Source: Longibacter salinarum (GTDB lineage Bacteria > Bacteroidota > Rhodothermia > Rhodothermales > Salinibacteraceae). Taken from it: DNA of 64,000 bases. The notes below the pieces were generated by a model that was not told the origin of the DNA, did no database searches, and saw only the letters and a program-made list of their open reading frames with translations. Location of the stretch: positions 186,001 to 250,000 of the forward strand of contig NZ_PDEQ01000006.1 of NCBI RefSeq assembly GCF_002554795.1, given 5' to 3'. This document shows positions 20,401 through 28,654 of this stretch, in pieces. The stretch's first letter is position 1, and every line of letters begins with the position of its first letter. A program made the position numbers and the translations under genes.

Positions 20401-23400
20401 ACGGTCTGCCCAGCGCTGTTCACTGTTGTGGGGAGCGTGGTGATTCCATCAATAGAAATCGATGGCGTTGCGGGTCGACCGCTTTTCGCTATCGCCACGC
20501 CCCCGCTAGTCGTCGAAGATCCATATCCACGGAAGATCTTGCTCGAGTAGCTCAACCCCGTCGAAAATGTCATCTGGACATCTGTGCCCGTAAGCTCAAG
20601 GCCAGAAACATGGGCGGCATTGTTTGGCCCCGGAGGTTCCGTGCCTTTGATGCTTGTTGGATCCACATCGACGGAAAATGAAAAGCTTTCGGTCGGGTCG
20701 AACTCTGTAAACGTCAGTTCGAGCACACCGTACCCGTCGTCCCCATCCGTCCCGTTTGTGGGTTCGACAAAGGAATGTCCCGAAAAGCCTGTTGATGAAC
20801 CTCCGTCTGCAGGGGTCAGTGTCACAGCATCAGTTGCACCGGCCGTTCCGAGTGGATCGAATACAGCGTCGGAAATCAGAGCAGATCGAAGGTCAATACG
20901 GACGGACTGGATGAGCTCACCGTCGGCAGAATCGTTTGTCACAACAAATGCTCCGGATGAGGAAGTTGTGGCGTCGATGGTCCCATTCTGCGTTACGGCT
21001 AAGGTACCAGCCGATGTCTGCGGCGCCTCTTCAATCCGGAAGTACTCGTAATCAGCCTGGAATGTACTTGCACTGCCCCCCGTTGTGGCCATGGTACCAA
21101 CCGCAAGGCCCGTGGGTAGACCGCTGCTGGAAAGCGTATGCGATCCTGTCATCGCGTCCAACAGCGCGCCGGACACCGAGACCGAGGTTCCGAGCTTCAC
21201 CTCAGGATTCGAACCCACTGCATATGCCGCCTGTACCGTAGATGCGTCAGGGTCGATGTAGATAAATAGGCTGACATTCTCTGCTGTATCGACGAGTCCA
21301 TTTACGGGAAATAGTTGGCGCGATACGCTATCATCGGACTCAATTACAAACTCAAGGCCTCCATCGGCTCCCTGCGCGGAAAAGTCAGAACTCGCACTGA
21401 GGGTGAGCGAGACAAAGTTGGATTGGTCTCCTGTACCCACGAATATGCCCTGCTCAAAACCGTCGGTCGGCGCGTTGTTAAAGTACGACCCGATTAGCTG
21501 GGCCTCGACGCGGTATGGTACGCTGGGCGGTGCGATTCCGAATTGGAAGCCATTGCTCAGATTGTTCGTTGTGCCATACGCTGTGCCGCTTCCGACCTCA
21601 ATGATAGAAAACTGTCCGGTTGCTCCGCCCGTCAAGAGGTTTGAGGGCTCAAACATGGACTTGTAGTCGGTCGACCCATTCGTCATGAGCCCAGTAAATC
21701 CGATGCCGCCGGCGAGATTGACGTTCAAATCCGCAAGGAACAGGTCCTTGAAGGCGGGGACATTCAGATTTGTGCCGTTCGATCCATCAACCTGAAACGG
21801 GTCGGTTAGATCGGCTTCGCCGTCGTTGTCGTCATCCGGATCATTCAGATCCGATACGAGAAAGTCCCGGGTGCCACTGTCAATCTCTTCTTGCTCCAGG
21901 GCAGCGTCATTATTGAGCGGGACGTCTGATGCGGAGCATGCGTTGACGCCGTTGTCAATCTCATCTGCGTTTGTGTAATTGTCGCCATCTTCGTCGATCG
22001 TATCGTCGTACGTTCCGCTGCACAGCAGGTCTTCGTCAGGCTCGAGTATAGCAATCGAGCCTCCACCGCCGTACGTCGCAACCCAGATAACACCCGGGTA
22101 GGGTGAGTCGTCTCCTGTAATGGTAAGGTCAAGCGGTGCGGACAGTCCTGAGGCGAGATTGGAGGTCGTAACCACACCTGTTCCCGACGCATCGACATCG
22201 ACATGCTTGATGGTCCCGTCGTTCAGGCTTGCAAGCATGAGGTCGCCTTGCAGGTTGCCCTGCGCCAGGTACTCTGCAATTCCGTTCACGGACAGTTTGT
22301 GCCACGTTGCAAGAGCACCGTCATCATCGCCCGCGCTTCGGTAGTCACACTCAATCGGGTTCGCGGTAGGAACGACTTCGGCCCAGTCCGACGGGAGTTG
22401 GGGGTCCCCAGGCTCGAGCCAAGCGCCGTTCAGATAGAGGCCAGCTTCGTCGTTTCCGCGAACAGGGGCAGGGTGACCACCATAGTAGCCGGCTGTCACC
22501 AGATGGAGATTATCTTTGTTGTTAACCTTGGGATCTCCGCCCGGGCCCATGCTCGTCGAGCCAGGTTCGTTTGGATCGTATGCATTGGTACACGTGCCGG
22601 GGAGATCGCCATCTGGATCGCTGGGATAGTCAGATTCTCCTAATGGATGTCCTCCCCAGCCGGGGTTGGCTCCATTATCAATTACCCACAGGTTTCCGCC
22701 CTCGGTCAGTACGAGGTCATACGCATTGCGCCATCCAGGGGAATAGATCTGGACCGGACTGTCGGTGGTGATTTTTGCCTGGTTCAGTCCGTCATTTCCT
22801 CCGAATGGGTCGTTTTCGTCGGTGTATCCAGAGGAGGGGGACAGGTCCAGTACTTCAACATCTAGTGTTACACCCTGCGGAGACCCCTGGAAAGGCGAAC
22901 CGGCAGCTACATACATCTGGTTGTCGTATACGACGGCCTGCGTCCCGTGCCGACCGGAGTTCATGGGGGAGAGCGTTCGCCAAGTTTCTGTGGCGACGTT
23001 AAAGGCCTCGACCGTGTCGTAGGCATTCGATTGAAGGTTGCTTTCCCCTCCTGCGACGATAATTTCGCCGTTGATAAGGCCTGTAGGGGCAGCTGCACGA
23101 GGCGTAGGGAGATTGCTTGACTCAGCTAGCGTGCTCCATGTCCCTGAGTCGAAGTCGTATACATCCACCTCCGGGACGGTTTGATTGAAGATTGTCCCAT
23201 CGGATGGGTCCGACTCGCGTCCTCCTATCGCGTATAGTTTGTTGTTGTATACCGTTACGAAAAAATGGTCGCGCGCGTGCGGTGCATCAGGAAGCGTTGT
23301 CCATGTGCCGGTAGAGGGATCGAACGCGTCGAATTTAGCAGTCGCCGGGCCATTGTGGCCGTTAGCATTGCCGCCCAAAAGGTAGATCTGCCCGTTATAG

Positions 23401-24593
23401 ACGGCTGCGCCTCCACCGCCACGTCGACGATCGACCGGAATTTCCGCTCCAATCGACCAGGAGTCCGAAGCGGTATCGTATTCGTAAACGTTGGTGGCCG
23501 GTGGTTCATTGCAACAGGCTCCTGTCATTCCCCCGACTGCGTACACAACCCCACCTATTTCTACGGCTTGGAAGTGGTGGAGCGAGCCCGGCCAGCCCGT
23601 ACCGGTTGGCATGGTGGATCCTGCACTCCAAGACGCCGAAACTGGGTCGTAGGTCTGAACAGTTTGAGATTCGCGACTCCCGATCATGTAGAATCGGCCG
23701 TCAACATTGATGAACGACGTTTCATGTCGGTCCTCAATGCCGGCCGCATCCGTCTGCCACACCCCGATTCCGACATCGGTTCGTGTCGGATCGTTCAAGG
23801 TCGGCATGTTATATTTGTACATGCGCCCGTTCGAGTCCGTCTTCGTCGGGAGCGCCTCGATCGTTGCGAGATCGATGGTTAAGACCGCTGCCGAATAGGC
23901 GTATTCCGTTGTTAGAGCAAAATTGTTCGACGGGGCACCAGCGTTCGTGTGGCCGCCGACCGCGACGTAGAGCGTATTGCTGGTCGCGTCCATTTGAATC
24001 CCGTTTACGGAATGATTCTCCTCGGATCTTGGTAGACCTCGCACCAAGTCGATGGCAGACCATGACGTGCCATCGTACGTCAATTTCGTCAACACACCGG
24101 AATTCGTATCGAGATTTGCATCTGAACCGTCGCTTCCTGCTCCTATGCGTGGGTCGCTTGATCCGACGTAAAGCACTGGCAGCGACTCATCTTGCGGATT
24201 CGAGCTAACGTAAATACCGGTTACTTGTCGTTGCCCTTGCCACTCAGACGGTGCCAGCGTCCCATCGTCGTTGTGATTCGGAATACTCTGAATGGCGGTT
24301 ATCGACTCGACCGCTGTCGCTGTGTAGTTGTTAGCTGAACCTTTGGATATCGTGATGGCCTGAATCAGTCCGTTCTGCTGGGCTACGTACAGTCGACCGT
24401 CCGGGCCAAACTGGAGCGAGGTTGGAGCGGAGAGATCGAGGTTTTGCAGCGTGCTGGTAGTAAAGCTTTGCGCTACTGCAGAGACAGGGTATAACAGCAG
24501 CGAGACGAGGAGGAGGAGGAGGAACAGGTATCCATTGAGGGTCGTCGCCCAGGACGTAAAATACCGTCGCGTGACTCTTCGTAAACCGCTCAT
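17418..24593 (-). CDS. Giant secreted multidomain protein with propeller, Kelch, malectin-like, InlB-type repeats and a T9SS sorting domain
   Basis: A 2391-residue secreted protein. A long N-terminal signal segment (GYLFLLLLLVSLLLYPVSAV) ends near AVAQ. A glucose/sorbosone-dehydrogenase-like propeller begins at about residue 45 and is interrupted at about 278-588 by a Kelch propeller with repeated blades such as GGVVYAVGG and GQIYLLGG. The first propeller resumes with NAYDLVLTEGGNLWVIDNG. Acidic DEDGDNYTNADE and DPDDDNDGEADLTDP segments look like thrombospondin-type-3 calcium sites. A malectin-like domain lies at about 1490-1645, followed by three InlB-type repeats (about 1655-1880, about 74 residues each with GW..WSGD..G..NPI). 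The last 90 residues (NYPNPFHSSTDI ... MYLYRLT) are a type A T9SS sorting domain. It probably acts in adhesion or polymer binding at the cell surface; no catalytic activity can be assigned. Confidence 0.9.
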   Translation of the reverse strand: MSGLRRVTRRYFTSWATTLNGYLFLLLLLVSLLLYPVSAVAQSFTTSTLQNLDLSAPTSLQFGPDGRLYVAQQNGLIQAITISKGSANNYTATAVESITAIQSIPNHNDDGTLAPSEWQGQRQVTGIYVSSNPQDESLPVLYVGSSDPRIGAGSDGSDANLDTNSGVLTKLTYDGTSWSAIDLVRGLPRSEENHSVNGIQMDATSNTLYVAVGGHTNAGAPSNNFALTTEYAYSAAVLTIDLATIEALPTKTDSNGRMYKYNMPTLNDPTRTDVGIGVWQTDAAGIEDRHETSFINVDGRFYMIGSRESQTVQTYDPVSASWSAGSTMPTGTGWPGSLHHFQAVEIGGVVYAVGGMTGACCNEPPATNVYEYDTASDSWSIGAEIPVDRRRGGGGAAVYNGQIYLLGGNANGHNGPATAKFDAFDPSTGTWTTLPDAPHARDHFFVTVYNNKLYAIGGRESDPSDGTIFNQTVPEVDVYDFDSGTWSTLAESSNLPTPRAAAPTGLINGEIIVAGGESNLQSNAYDTVEAFNVATETWRTLSPMNSGRHGTQAVVYDNQMYVAAGSPFQGSPQGVTLDVEVLDLSPSSGYTDENDPFGGNDGLNQAKITTDSPVQIYSPGWRNAYDLVLTEGGNLWVIDNGANPGWGGHPLGESDYPSDPDGDLPGTCTNAYDPNEPGSTSMGPGGDPKVNNKDNLHLVTAGYYGGHPAPVRGNDEAGLYLNGAWLEPGDPQLPSDWAEVVPTANPIECDYRSAGDDDGALATWHKLSVNGIAEYLAQGNLQGDLMLASLNDGTIKHVDVDASGTGVVTTSNLASGLSAPLDLTITGDDSPYPGVIWVATYGGGGSIAILEPDEDLLCSGTYDDTIDEDGDNYTNADEIDNGVNACSASDVPLNNDAALEQEEIDSGTRDFLVSDLNDPDDDNDGEADLTDPFQVDGSNGTNLNVPAFKDLFLADLNVNLAGGIGFTGLMTNGSTDYKSMFEPSNLLTGGATGQFSIIEVGSGTAYGTTNNLSNGFQFGIAPPSVPYRVEAQLIGSYFNNAPTDGFEQGIFVGTGDQSNFVSLTLSASSDFSAQGADGGLEFVIESDDSVSRQLFPVNGLVDTAENVSLFIYIDPDASTVQAAYAVGSNPEVKLGTSVSVSGALLDAMTGSHTLSSSGLPTGLAVGTMATTGGSASTFQADYEYFRIEEAPQTSAGTLAVTQNGTIDATTSSSGAFVVTNDSADGELIQSVRIDLRSALISDAVFDPLGTAGATDAVTLTPADGGSSTGFSGHSFVEPTNGTDGDDGYGVLELTFTEFDPTESFSFSVDVDPTSIKGTEPPGPNNAAHVSGLELTGTDVQMTFSTGLSYSSKIFRGYGSSTTSGGVAIAKSGRPATPSISIDGITTLPTTVNSAGQTVRVTGTPGETVRLLQTEAALHLPSTGGYQVSPYDVNSVKQVQEYTATLDNNGTAEISINLLNSSADGGYNVLSAVVVDQSGSQSDPSDRVLLKYEPLQLVSEQRLNTGGSAYTATTGEVWSGDQYNSGGTKYKVSSTTAIAGTQEDPLYRTERYGDMTYDIPVSDGSYTVRLHFAELFFGVERGTNDPGQRVFDVSAEGSLILDDFDILAETGAPLTALVKEVSGITVSDGSLTLNFTSVVNNAKVSAIEVLSEDTSVSYTLTTNVQGSGTVTQSPDQSTYAPGTIVELTATPAAGWEFVEWTGDVTGSTNPISVTMDSDVTVSATFTESTSATYTVSTSTQGTGTVTKTPDQASYDAGSSVELTAEPGSGWLFAGWSGDVTGTSNPISVTVDSNIAVTATFSEQIEQYTLNTQVVGEGSIVKSPNQDFYDQGTVVSVEAVPASGWYFAGWSGERTGTNNPIEFTMNADYLITATFEPLPTSDSFVASMSVTSGSVTLQRSFGTSGTATSGFDPGEDVKAPPTPPVDAFDARFIGGSFDLFTDIRPSVTYPSTLEWTLDVQGSTNPITLSWEPALLPLGTFEMSSSSSSNVVNMKSQSSTTLSGTPSTLTITFSPYDPADLASFTESIGTGWTLWGLSYDVGAVPSATLLPLIEPGSILGYNGGYVAFSQVRNGQGYWINAPAGGSQTYDGFPLTSVRVHLNTGWNLISGPNCTVPLPSEVVTAYRYSNGSYTTTTSTVPFEGIWVRVSDPITITLDCTSSATIASSKSMSDAEPVEPRMSMQFKDAHGATQVLQISDVNNPAIVDQYAMPPKPPTGSFDVRFDGDSRLLTTTTSTISLQASAYPISVSVSGKAAAGTAEEVGGGASRRTYDLRDGATFVLNDSTVSSLRLSLPLSALKDVPSSFELKGNYPNPFHSSTDIVLDVPIPAVVSMDVYNVLGQRVIRVPERGIQAGRNQRLTLEAGNLAAGMYLYRLTVKIDDRSISRTGKMTIIR
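18960..19635 (-). repeat. Three tandem InlB-type beta-repeat units within the giant secreted protein
   Basis: Three consecutive protein repeats of about 74 residues, each running from a T/V-x-G-G-T/S-V-T/V start through SPDQ/TPDQ/SPNQ, a GW core, W(S/T)GD or WSGE, TNPI or SNPI, and ending in a TATF-like strand. They diverge at DNA level, so this is an old protein-level repeat and not a recent DNA duplication. Such modules are common in adhesins. Confidence 0.8.
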
Positions 24594-25278
24594 GATTCAG
24601 CCGGAAGTAGAAATGGGAGGTGGCCAACCTGTTTGCTACGATTCATTCTGTATTTAACCGAGCATCAGGAGGCCGGGAGAGATTGAGTACATTGAATGTA
24701 TGGTTCTTGTACGTGCTATCGCGTCAACCACGCTAGGATCGGTATCGATTACTTCTGGATCATTGATGTACAACCTTTGAAGACCCACAGCCCAACCACG
24801 AGTGTGCTCTTCCTTTGCATTCTAGGCGCAAATGCGCGAATGCGCGTGAATGACTGCAGGCATACATGTGTTATTTCAGACTCGTCGAGCGATGGCAAAC
24901 TCGGTATGTGATTCTCGTAAGAACAAGAATAGCGAACTGTGGGCGTGTAGGTGGGCATAAAAAACGTACGCTTAGTGTGGTCGTGATGGCGAAGGGCCAT
25001 CTGGATGAGCGCACTGAGGTTTATCGTGTATCCATATCATAACTTTTTATGAGTGGATCATGATGAGCCACGTCCGTGGGGGATATGTGGCGACTTGGGA
25101 GAGTCTGACGACGTATGTGTCGCGACGGCGTGCTCCAGAGGATTGCCTCGCTGATGCCTAATCCTGCGCACCGATGCGCCGCAGTCGGTACAATGTGCGA
25201 GGCCGGTCAGCGGATACTGTGGAGCATCTCTGCTATCCCTTCCGATCCGACAGGTCCGCTGCCCGCCCTTCGCGCTTC
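24594..25278. other. Divergent intergenic region upstream of the lasso locus
   Basis: 685 bases between the giant secreted protein (minus) and the lasso cyclase (plus). It is more AT-rich than its surroundings. Small open frames (24696-24911 plus, 24749-25000 minus) do not resemble an RRE, PqqD or leader-peptidase protein. An AT-rich block around 25028-25050 (ATATCATAACTTTTTATG) is a candidate promoter zone for the lasso operon. No confident operator was found. Confidence 0.5.
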
Positions 25279-27285
25279 ATGATCCCTCTGTTTGTTCACG
25301 TTCGGCGCCAAGGTGCTCCACTCACCGCATCTCAACTGCGCAAGGAGGCGGCATCGTTGCTCGAGGTCGTCCCCGGCGTGCTGGACGTCAGCTTGGTGTC
25401 TCCGTTTGCTGGCATGTCGTGCGTCCGGCCGGAGGGAGCGACCGAGCGAACGTGGATCGCGGACGATGGGGAAACGGCGTGCGTAGCAGACGCGAGGTTC
25501 GATCACATCGATGACCTCAGAGCCGGATTCCCCGTTTCTCCGAACGCACCCGCTGCGGACATTGTCCAGGCTGCGTATCGGGAATATGATGGAGATGCGC
25601 CTCGATACCTTCCGGGGGATCTGGCCATCGTGATCTGGGACGAACGCAAGGAACAGCTTCTGGCAGCACGGGATCGCATTGGAACGCGCCCGCTCTTCTA
25701 CCAGGAAACGAGCGATGGCATCGTTGTGTCATCCGAGTTGGTCGCGTTTAGGGCCTTTGGCGGGCTGGATCGGGTACGAGAGGACGCCGTAGCCGAATTT
25801 CTTGCAGGTGCCCCACGATTGGCATCCGCAACGATGTACGAGCGGGTCCACCGCGTCCCTCCCGGGCATATGCTCGTGGCGGACGGTGCGGGTACACGGG
25901 TGGAGCGCTATGATGCATTTCACTCCGATGCTTGTTTTCGCCGAAAGGACCCGTCCGATGTTCGGGCTGCTTTTCTTGAGCGGTTCCGGTCGGCCGTTCG
26001 AGTGCGTTGTGATGCCGGAGGTACCCCGGACGAACTGGATGATCGTCCGCCGGCCGTTCTGCTGAGCGGAGGCCTGGATTCGTCGCTCATCGCCTGCTGT
26101 GCACGAGATCATGCCCAGACTCGCGACCGCGGACCCGTCACCGCACTCACGTCGGTCTATTCCCGGGAGGAGTGTTCGGAAATCGACTTCGTGGAGGCCG
26201 TGACCGAAACCGGCGGATTCGACTGGATGCCCGTTCCGGCGGACGATCTCCGTCCAATCGATCATCTTCTGCAGATCGTCTCTCGGCTACGCGAGCCTCT
26301 TTTTGCCCCACATGCCTCCGCCTCGGAGGACCGGTTCGAGGCGGCCCGCGACGCCGGCGTCCGTATCCTTCTGGATGGACACGGAGGCGACGAAGTCGTG
26401 TCACACGGGCCGGTGCGAATGAGAGAGCTGGCCGTGAGCGGTCGCTGGTGGCAGCTCGCGCGAGAGGCGCGGGGAATGGCCGATCCGACGATCCCTCATC
26501 ACGCTGCGCTCCTCTGGGGGTTGGCCGTCTATCGTGGCGTCGGGCACCGGTTGACGCAGAATCTCCCTCACCGCGTTCGAAGCCGAGTTCAGAGTTTGAT
26601 AGGTCGAATGCAGGCAATGGCCTCGCCCGAACGCGGATCACCCACGGCGACATGGCGCGACGTGCTGCGTCCAGACCTCGTGGACGTCTGTTCCGGACGA
26701 GTAGAACAGGCTCGTCGGCTTGACCACAGGGCCGCGTCCACCAGTCACGAAGCCCACCGTCGGCTCGTAAGCGGGACTGACCAGCCGTTTTTTCTAGAAT
26801 CACTGACGCGTCTCGCAGCCTCACACGGCGTGGAATTGCGGTTTCCCTTCTGGGATCGTGACCTGGTGGAATTTTGCCTCTCCCTTCCAGGCGAGTGGAA
26901 GTTAAGGGACGGTTGGGATCGGTACATCCTCCGCGACGCGACGGCGGGCGTCCTTCCCGATGCGATCCGCTGGCGTACGGAAAAAACCAACTTCTTTCCG
27001 TCCTTTCGCGATGGCTTGCGGGCCGAGATTGAGAGCGCCCGTAACCTCATTGAGGACGAATCGAATCCTGCGCGACCGTTCGTTCAGATTGATACGGTCC
27101 GCTCTCTGCTGAACGTGGCGTGCGACCCGGAAACCCATCCCGGCGACCTGCTTCTTCTATGGCGAGTCCTCGTTCTCTTTGCCTGGCTCAAAACGCTTCA
27201 GGATGATCTGGACTCCGTCGCTTCGGGATCCGCCTGTTTTCCGCGCCAAGGCTCACACGCCAACCCTGCTATCCCCACCCCTTGA
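25279..27285 (+). CDS. Lasso-peptide cyclase, asparagine-synthetase-like (lasso protein C)
   Basis: A 668-residue AsnB-family protein. The N-terminal glutaminase-like domain begins MIPLFVHVRRQG and lacks the Cys2 nucleophile of true asparagine synthetase, as expected for lasso cyclases, which activate a side-chain carboxylate with ATP and form the isopeptide bond. The synthetase domain keeps LLSGGLDSSL (about 260-269) for ATP and LLDGHGGDEV (about 364-373). The frame extends to 25174, but the ATG at 25279 gives the expected N-terminus. It abuts the kinase gene and lies 1.2 kb before a matching precursor at 28466. Without that precursor it could have been called a generic asparagine synthase; context makes the lasso role likely. 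Confidence 0.85.
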   Translation: MIPLFVHVRRQGAPLTASQLRKEAASLLEVVPGVLDVSLVSPFAGMSCVRPEGATERTWIADDGETACVADARFDHIDDLRAGFPVSPNAPAADIVQAAYREYDGDAPRYLPGDLAIVIWDERKEQLLAARDRIGTRPLFYQETSDGIVVSSELVAFRAFGGLDRVREDAVAEFLAGAPRLASATMYERVHRVPPGHMLVADGAGTRVERYDAFHSDACFRRKDPSDVRAAFLERFRSAVRVRCDAGGTPDELDDRPPAVLLSGGLDSSLIACCARDHAQTRDRGPVTALTSVYSREECSEIDFVEAVTETGGFDWMPVPADDLRPIDHLLQIVSRLREPLFAPHASASEDRFEAARDAGVRILLDGHGGDEVVSHGPVRMRELAVSGRWWQLAREARGMADPTIPHHAALLWGLAVYRGVGHRLTQNLPHRVRSRVQSLIGRMQAMASPERGSPTATWRDVLRPDLVDVCSGRVEQARRLDHRAASTSHEAHRRLVSGTDQPFFLESLTRLAASHGVELRFPFWDRDLVEFCLSLPGEWKLRDGWDRYILRDATAGVLPDAIRWRTEKTNFFPSFRDGLRAEIESARNLIEDESNPARPFVQIDTVRSLLNVACDPETHPGDLLLLWRVLVLFAWLKTLQDDLDSVASGSACFPRQGSHANPAIPTP

Positions 27286-27290
27286 CACCG

Positions 27291-28223
27291 ATGAATCGAT
27301 ACATCGCGTACGGTCTACGTATTCACTCCGACCTCCCTCTTCCCGAACTCGTCCCGGCAGAAGGCAACGCAGCCCCAGATGTCGTTATTCGCCTGCAGTC
27401 TCTCGACCCGGATCGGGAAGAGATGGACGAACCGGACACAGCATACTTTTCGTGGGAAGAGGTGGGACGGTTCGAGGCGCGTCGGGGAAAACACGTGATC
27501 GCAGATCTAAACGATAATGTCGATCCGGACATCGCACGGCTCCCTCTGTTGGGACTCGTGCTCGGGGCCATCCTCCTTCAGCGTGGGTTTCTGGTGTTGC
27601 ACGCGAGTGCCGTCGTGGTGGACGACGGCGTCGTCGCATTTCTCGGCCACAAGGGATACGGAAAGTCGACGACCGCTGCCGCACTTCACGCGCAGGGACA
27701 TCCTCTCATCGCCGACGACCTTCTCGCGGTGCATGTCCCGCAGGACGGCTCGACGCCGCTGGTCTGGCCGGGTTTTCCCGTACTGAAGCTGTGGCCCGAG
27801 TCGGTTTCGCCCGCAACAGGGACAGGAGCGGAAGCTTGGCCGACCTTGCACGAACGTGTCGAAAAACGTCTTTGCACGCTACCGCCTGAAGTTGCGCCGG
27901 ATACGCCGATTCCGCTCCGTCGACTGTTCGTTCTCAAGCGAGGCGATCAACTGGCGATCGAGCCGCTCGCCCCATCGAAGGCATTTATTACGCTGCACTC
28001 GTTTTCGTATCACTTACCCGATTTACGAGAGCGTCTCCAAACGGCTGACCGCGCCGCAACACCCGTGGCGCAGTACGGAGAAGTCGTTAGCCATGTCCCC
28101 GTGCGTCACCTGGTTCGCCCAGCGGATCTGTCGGCGCTTCCGGAGATGGCGAACAGAATCGTAGATGAGATTCGAGGAGGGAGTTCTTGCGAGAAGCCCC
28201 CAGAAAAAACAGTTGCGGAATAA
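27291..28223 (+). CDS. HPr-kinase-like protein, probable lasso-precursor kinase
   Basis: A 310-residue protein with the HPr kinase/phosphorylase C-terminal fold. The P-loop GHKGYGKST lies near residues 118-126 and is followed by the HPIADD-like PLIADDLLAV (about 139-148), whose paired Asp are typical of HprK. Lasso clusters of the paeninodin type contain such kinases, which phosphorylate the C-terminal Ser of the precursor; the precursor here ends in Ser. An in-frame TTG at 27282 would overlap the cyclase stop, but the ATG at 27291 is preferred. It lacks the N-terminal domain of true HprK. Phosphorylation of the local precursor is inference. Confidence 0.82.
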   Translation: MNRYIAYGLRIHSDLPLPELVPAEGNAAPDVVIRLQSLDPDREEMDEPDTAYFSWEEVGRFEARRGKHVIADLNDNVDPDIARLPLLGLVLGAILLQRGFLVLHASAVVVDDGVVAFLGHKGYGKSTTAAALHAQGHPLIADDLLAVHVPQDGSTPLVWPGFPVLKLWPESVSPATGTGAEAWPTLHERVEKRLCTLPPEVAPDTPIPLRRLFVLKRGDQLAIEPLAPSKAFITLHSFSYHLPDLRERLQTADRAATPVAQYGEVVSHVPVRHLVRPADLSALPEMANRIVDEIRGGSSCEKPPEKTVAE

Positions 28224-28465
28224 ACCAAGAACGGAAGGGGCGATGGAGGGATGGAGCATACGATACCGGTTCGGCACCACGATCTTGGCTCCCTATTCCC
28301 TTCAGACCGCATTTACCCATCCGCCGATGAGGTAATTCACTATGGCATAGGGTCGATTTGACTCATGCCCGTCAAACTCGGGCGCCGGTGTCGTTTTCGT
28401 GCCGCGCCTGATCGAGAAGGCCGTTTCGGCGGTCTTCGTTTCTTCTCACAATCACTCGCCTTCCA

Positions 28466-28624
28466 ATGGATAACAAGAAGAGCAAGTCGTATGAGCCCCC
28501 CCGCTTGAGTGAACTCGGGCGCGTGGAGGACATCACCGCTGCTGGTCAAAATGGCTATTGCCTGGATGACTCGTTTCAAGCGGGGACGCCCTTCGACGAC
28601 CTGACGTTCTCGGTGTGCAGCTAA
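28466..28624 (+). CDS. Lasso-peptide precursor (lasso protein A), 52 residues
   Basis: A short open frame starting ATG at 28466 encodes a 25-residue leader and a predicted 27-residue core. The leader reads YEPPRLSELGRVEDITA and fits the lasso pattern YxxPxLx3Gx5Tx at every position (Y9, P12, L14, G18, T24). Thr24 at -2 predicts a core starting AGQNGYCLDD, so Ala1 could form an isopeptide with Asp9. One Cys (core 7) would lie in the ring and another (core 26) beside the C-terminal Ser27. No Shine-Dalgarno is visible. It lies 242 bases after the kinase and 30 bases before a strong terminator. Gly27 as core residue 1 with Asp8 or Asp9 is an alternative. Confidence 0.85.
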   Translation: MDNKKSKSYEPPRLSELGRVEDITAAGQNGYCLDDSFQAGTPFDDLTFSVCS

Positions 28625-28654
28625 CCTGAGCAAGGTTACTGGGCAAAAAGGGTA

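Noticed and set aside
22120-23900. Several plus-strand frames (up to 205 codons) opposite the giant secreted protein
   Set aside because: They are antisense shadows of a clear coding sequence and have no family resemblance.
24696-25000. Small frames upstream of the lasso cyclase considered as RRE or B-protein candidates
   Set aside because: Their translations show neither the winged-helix pattern of an RRE nor the Cys-His-Asp pattern of a lasso peptidase.
27282-27290. TTG start for the HPr-kinase-like gene that would overlap the cyclase stop
   Set aside because: The ATG nine bases later gives the same core with a stronger start; kept only as an alternative.
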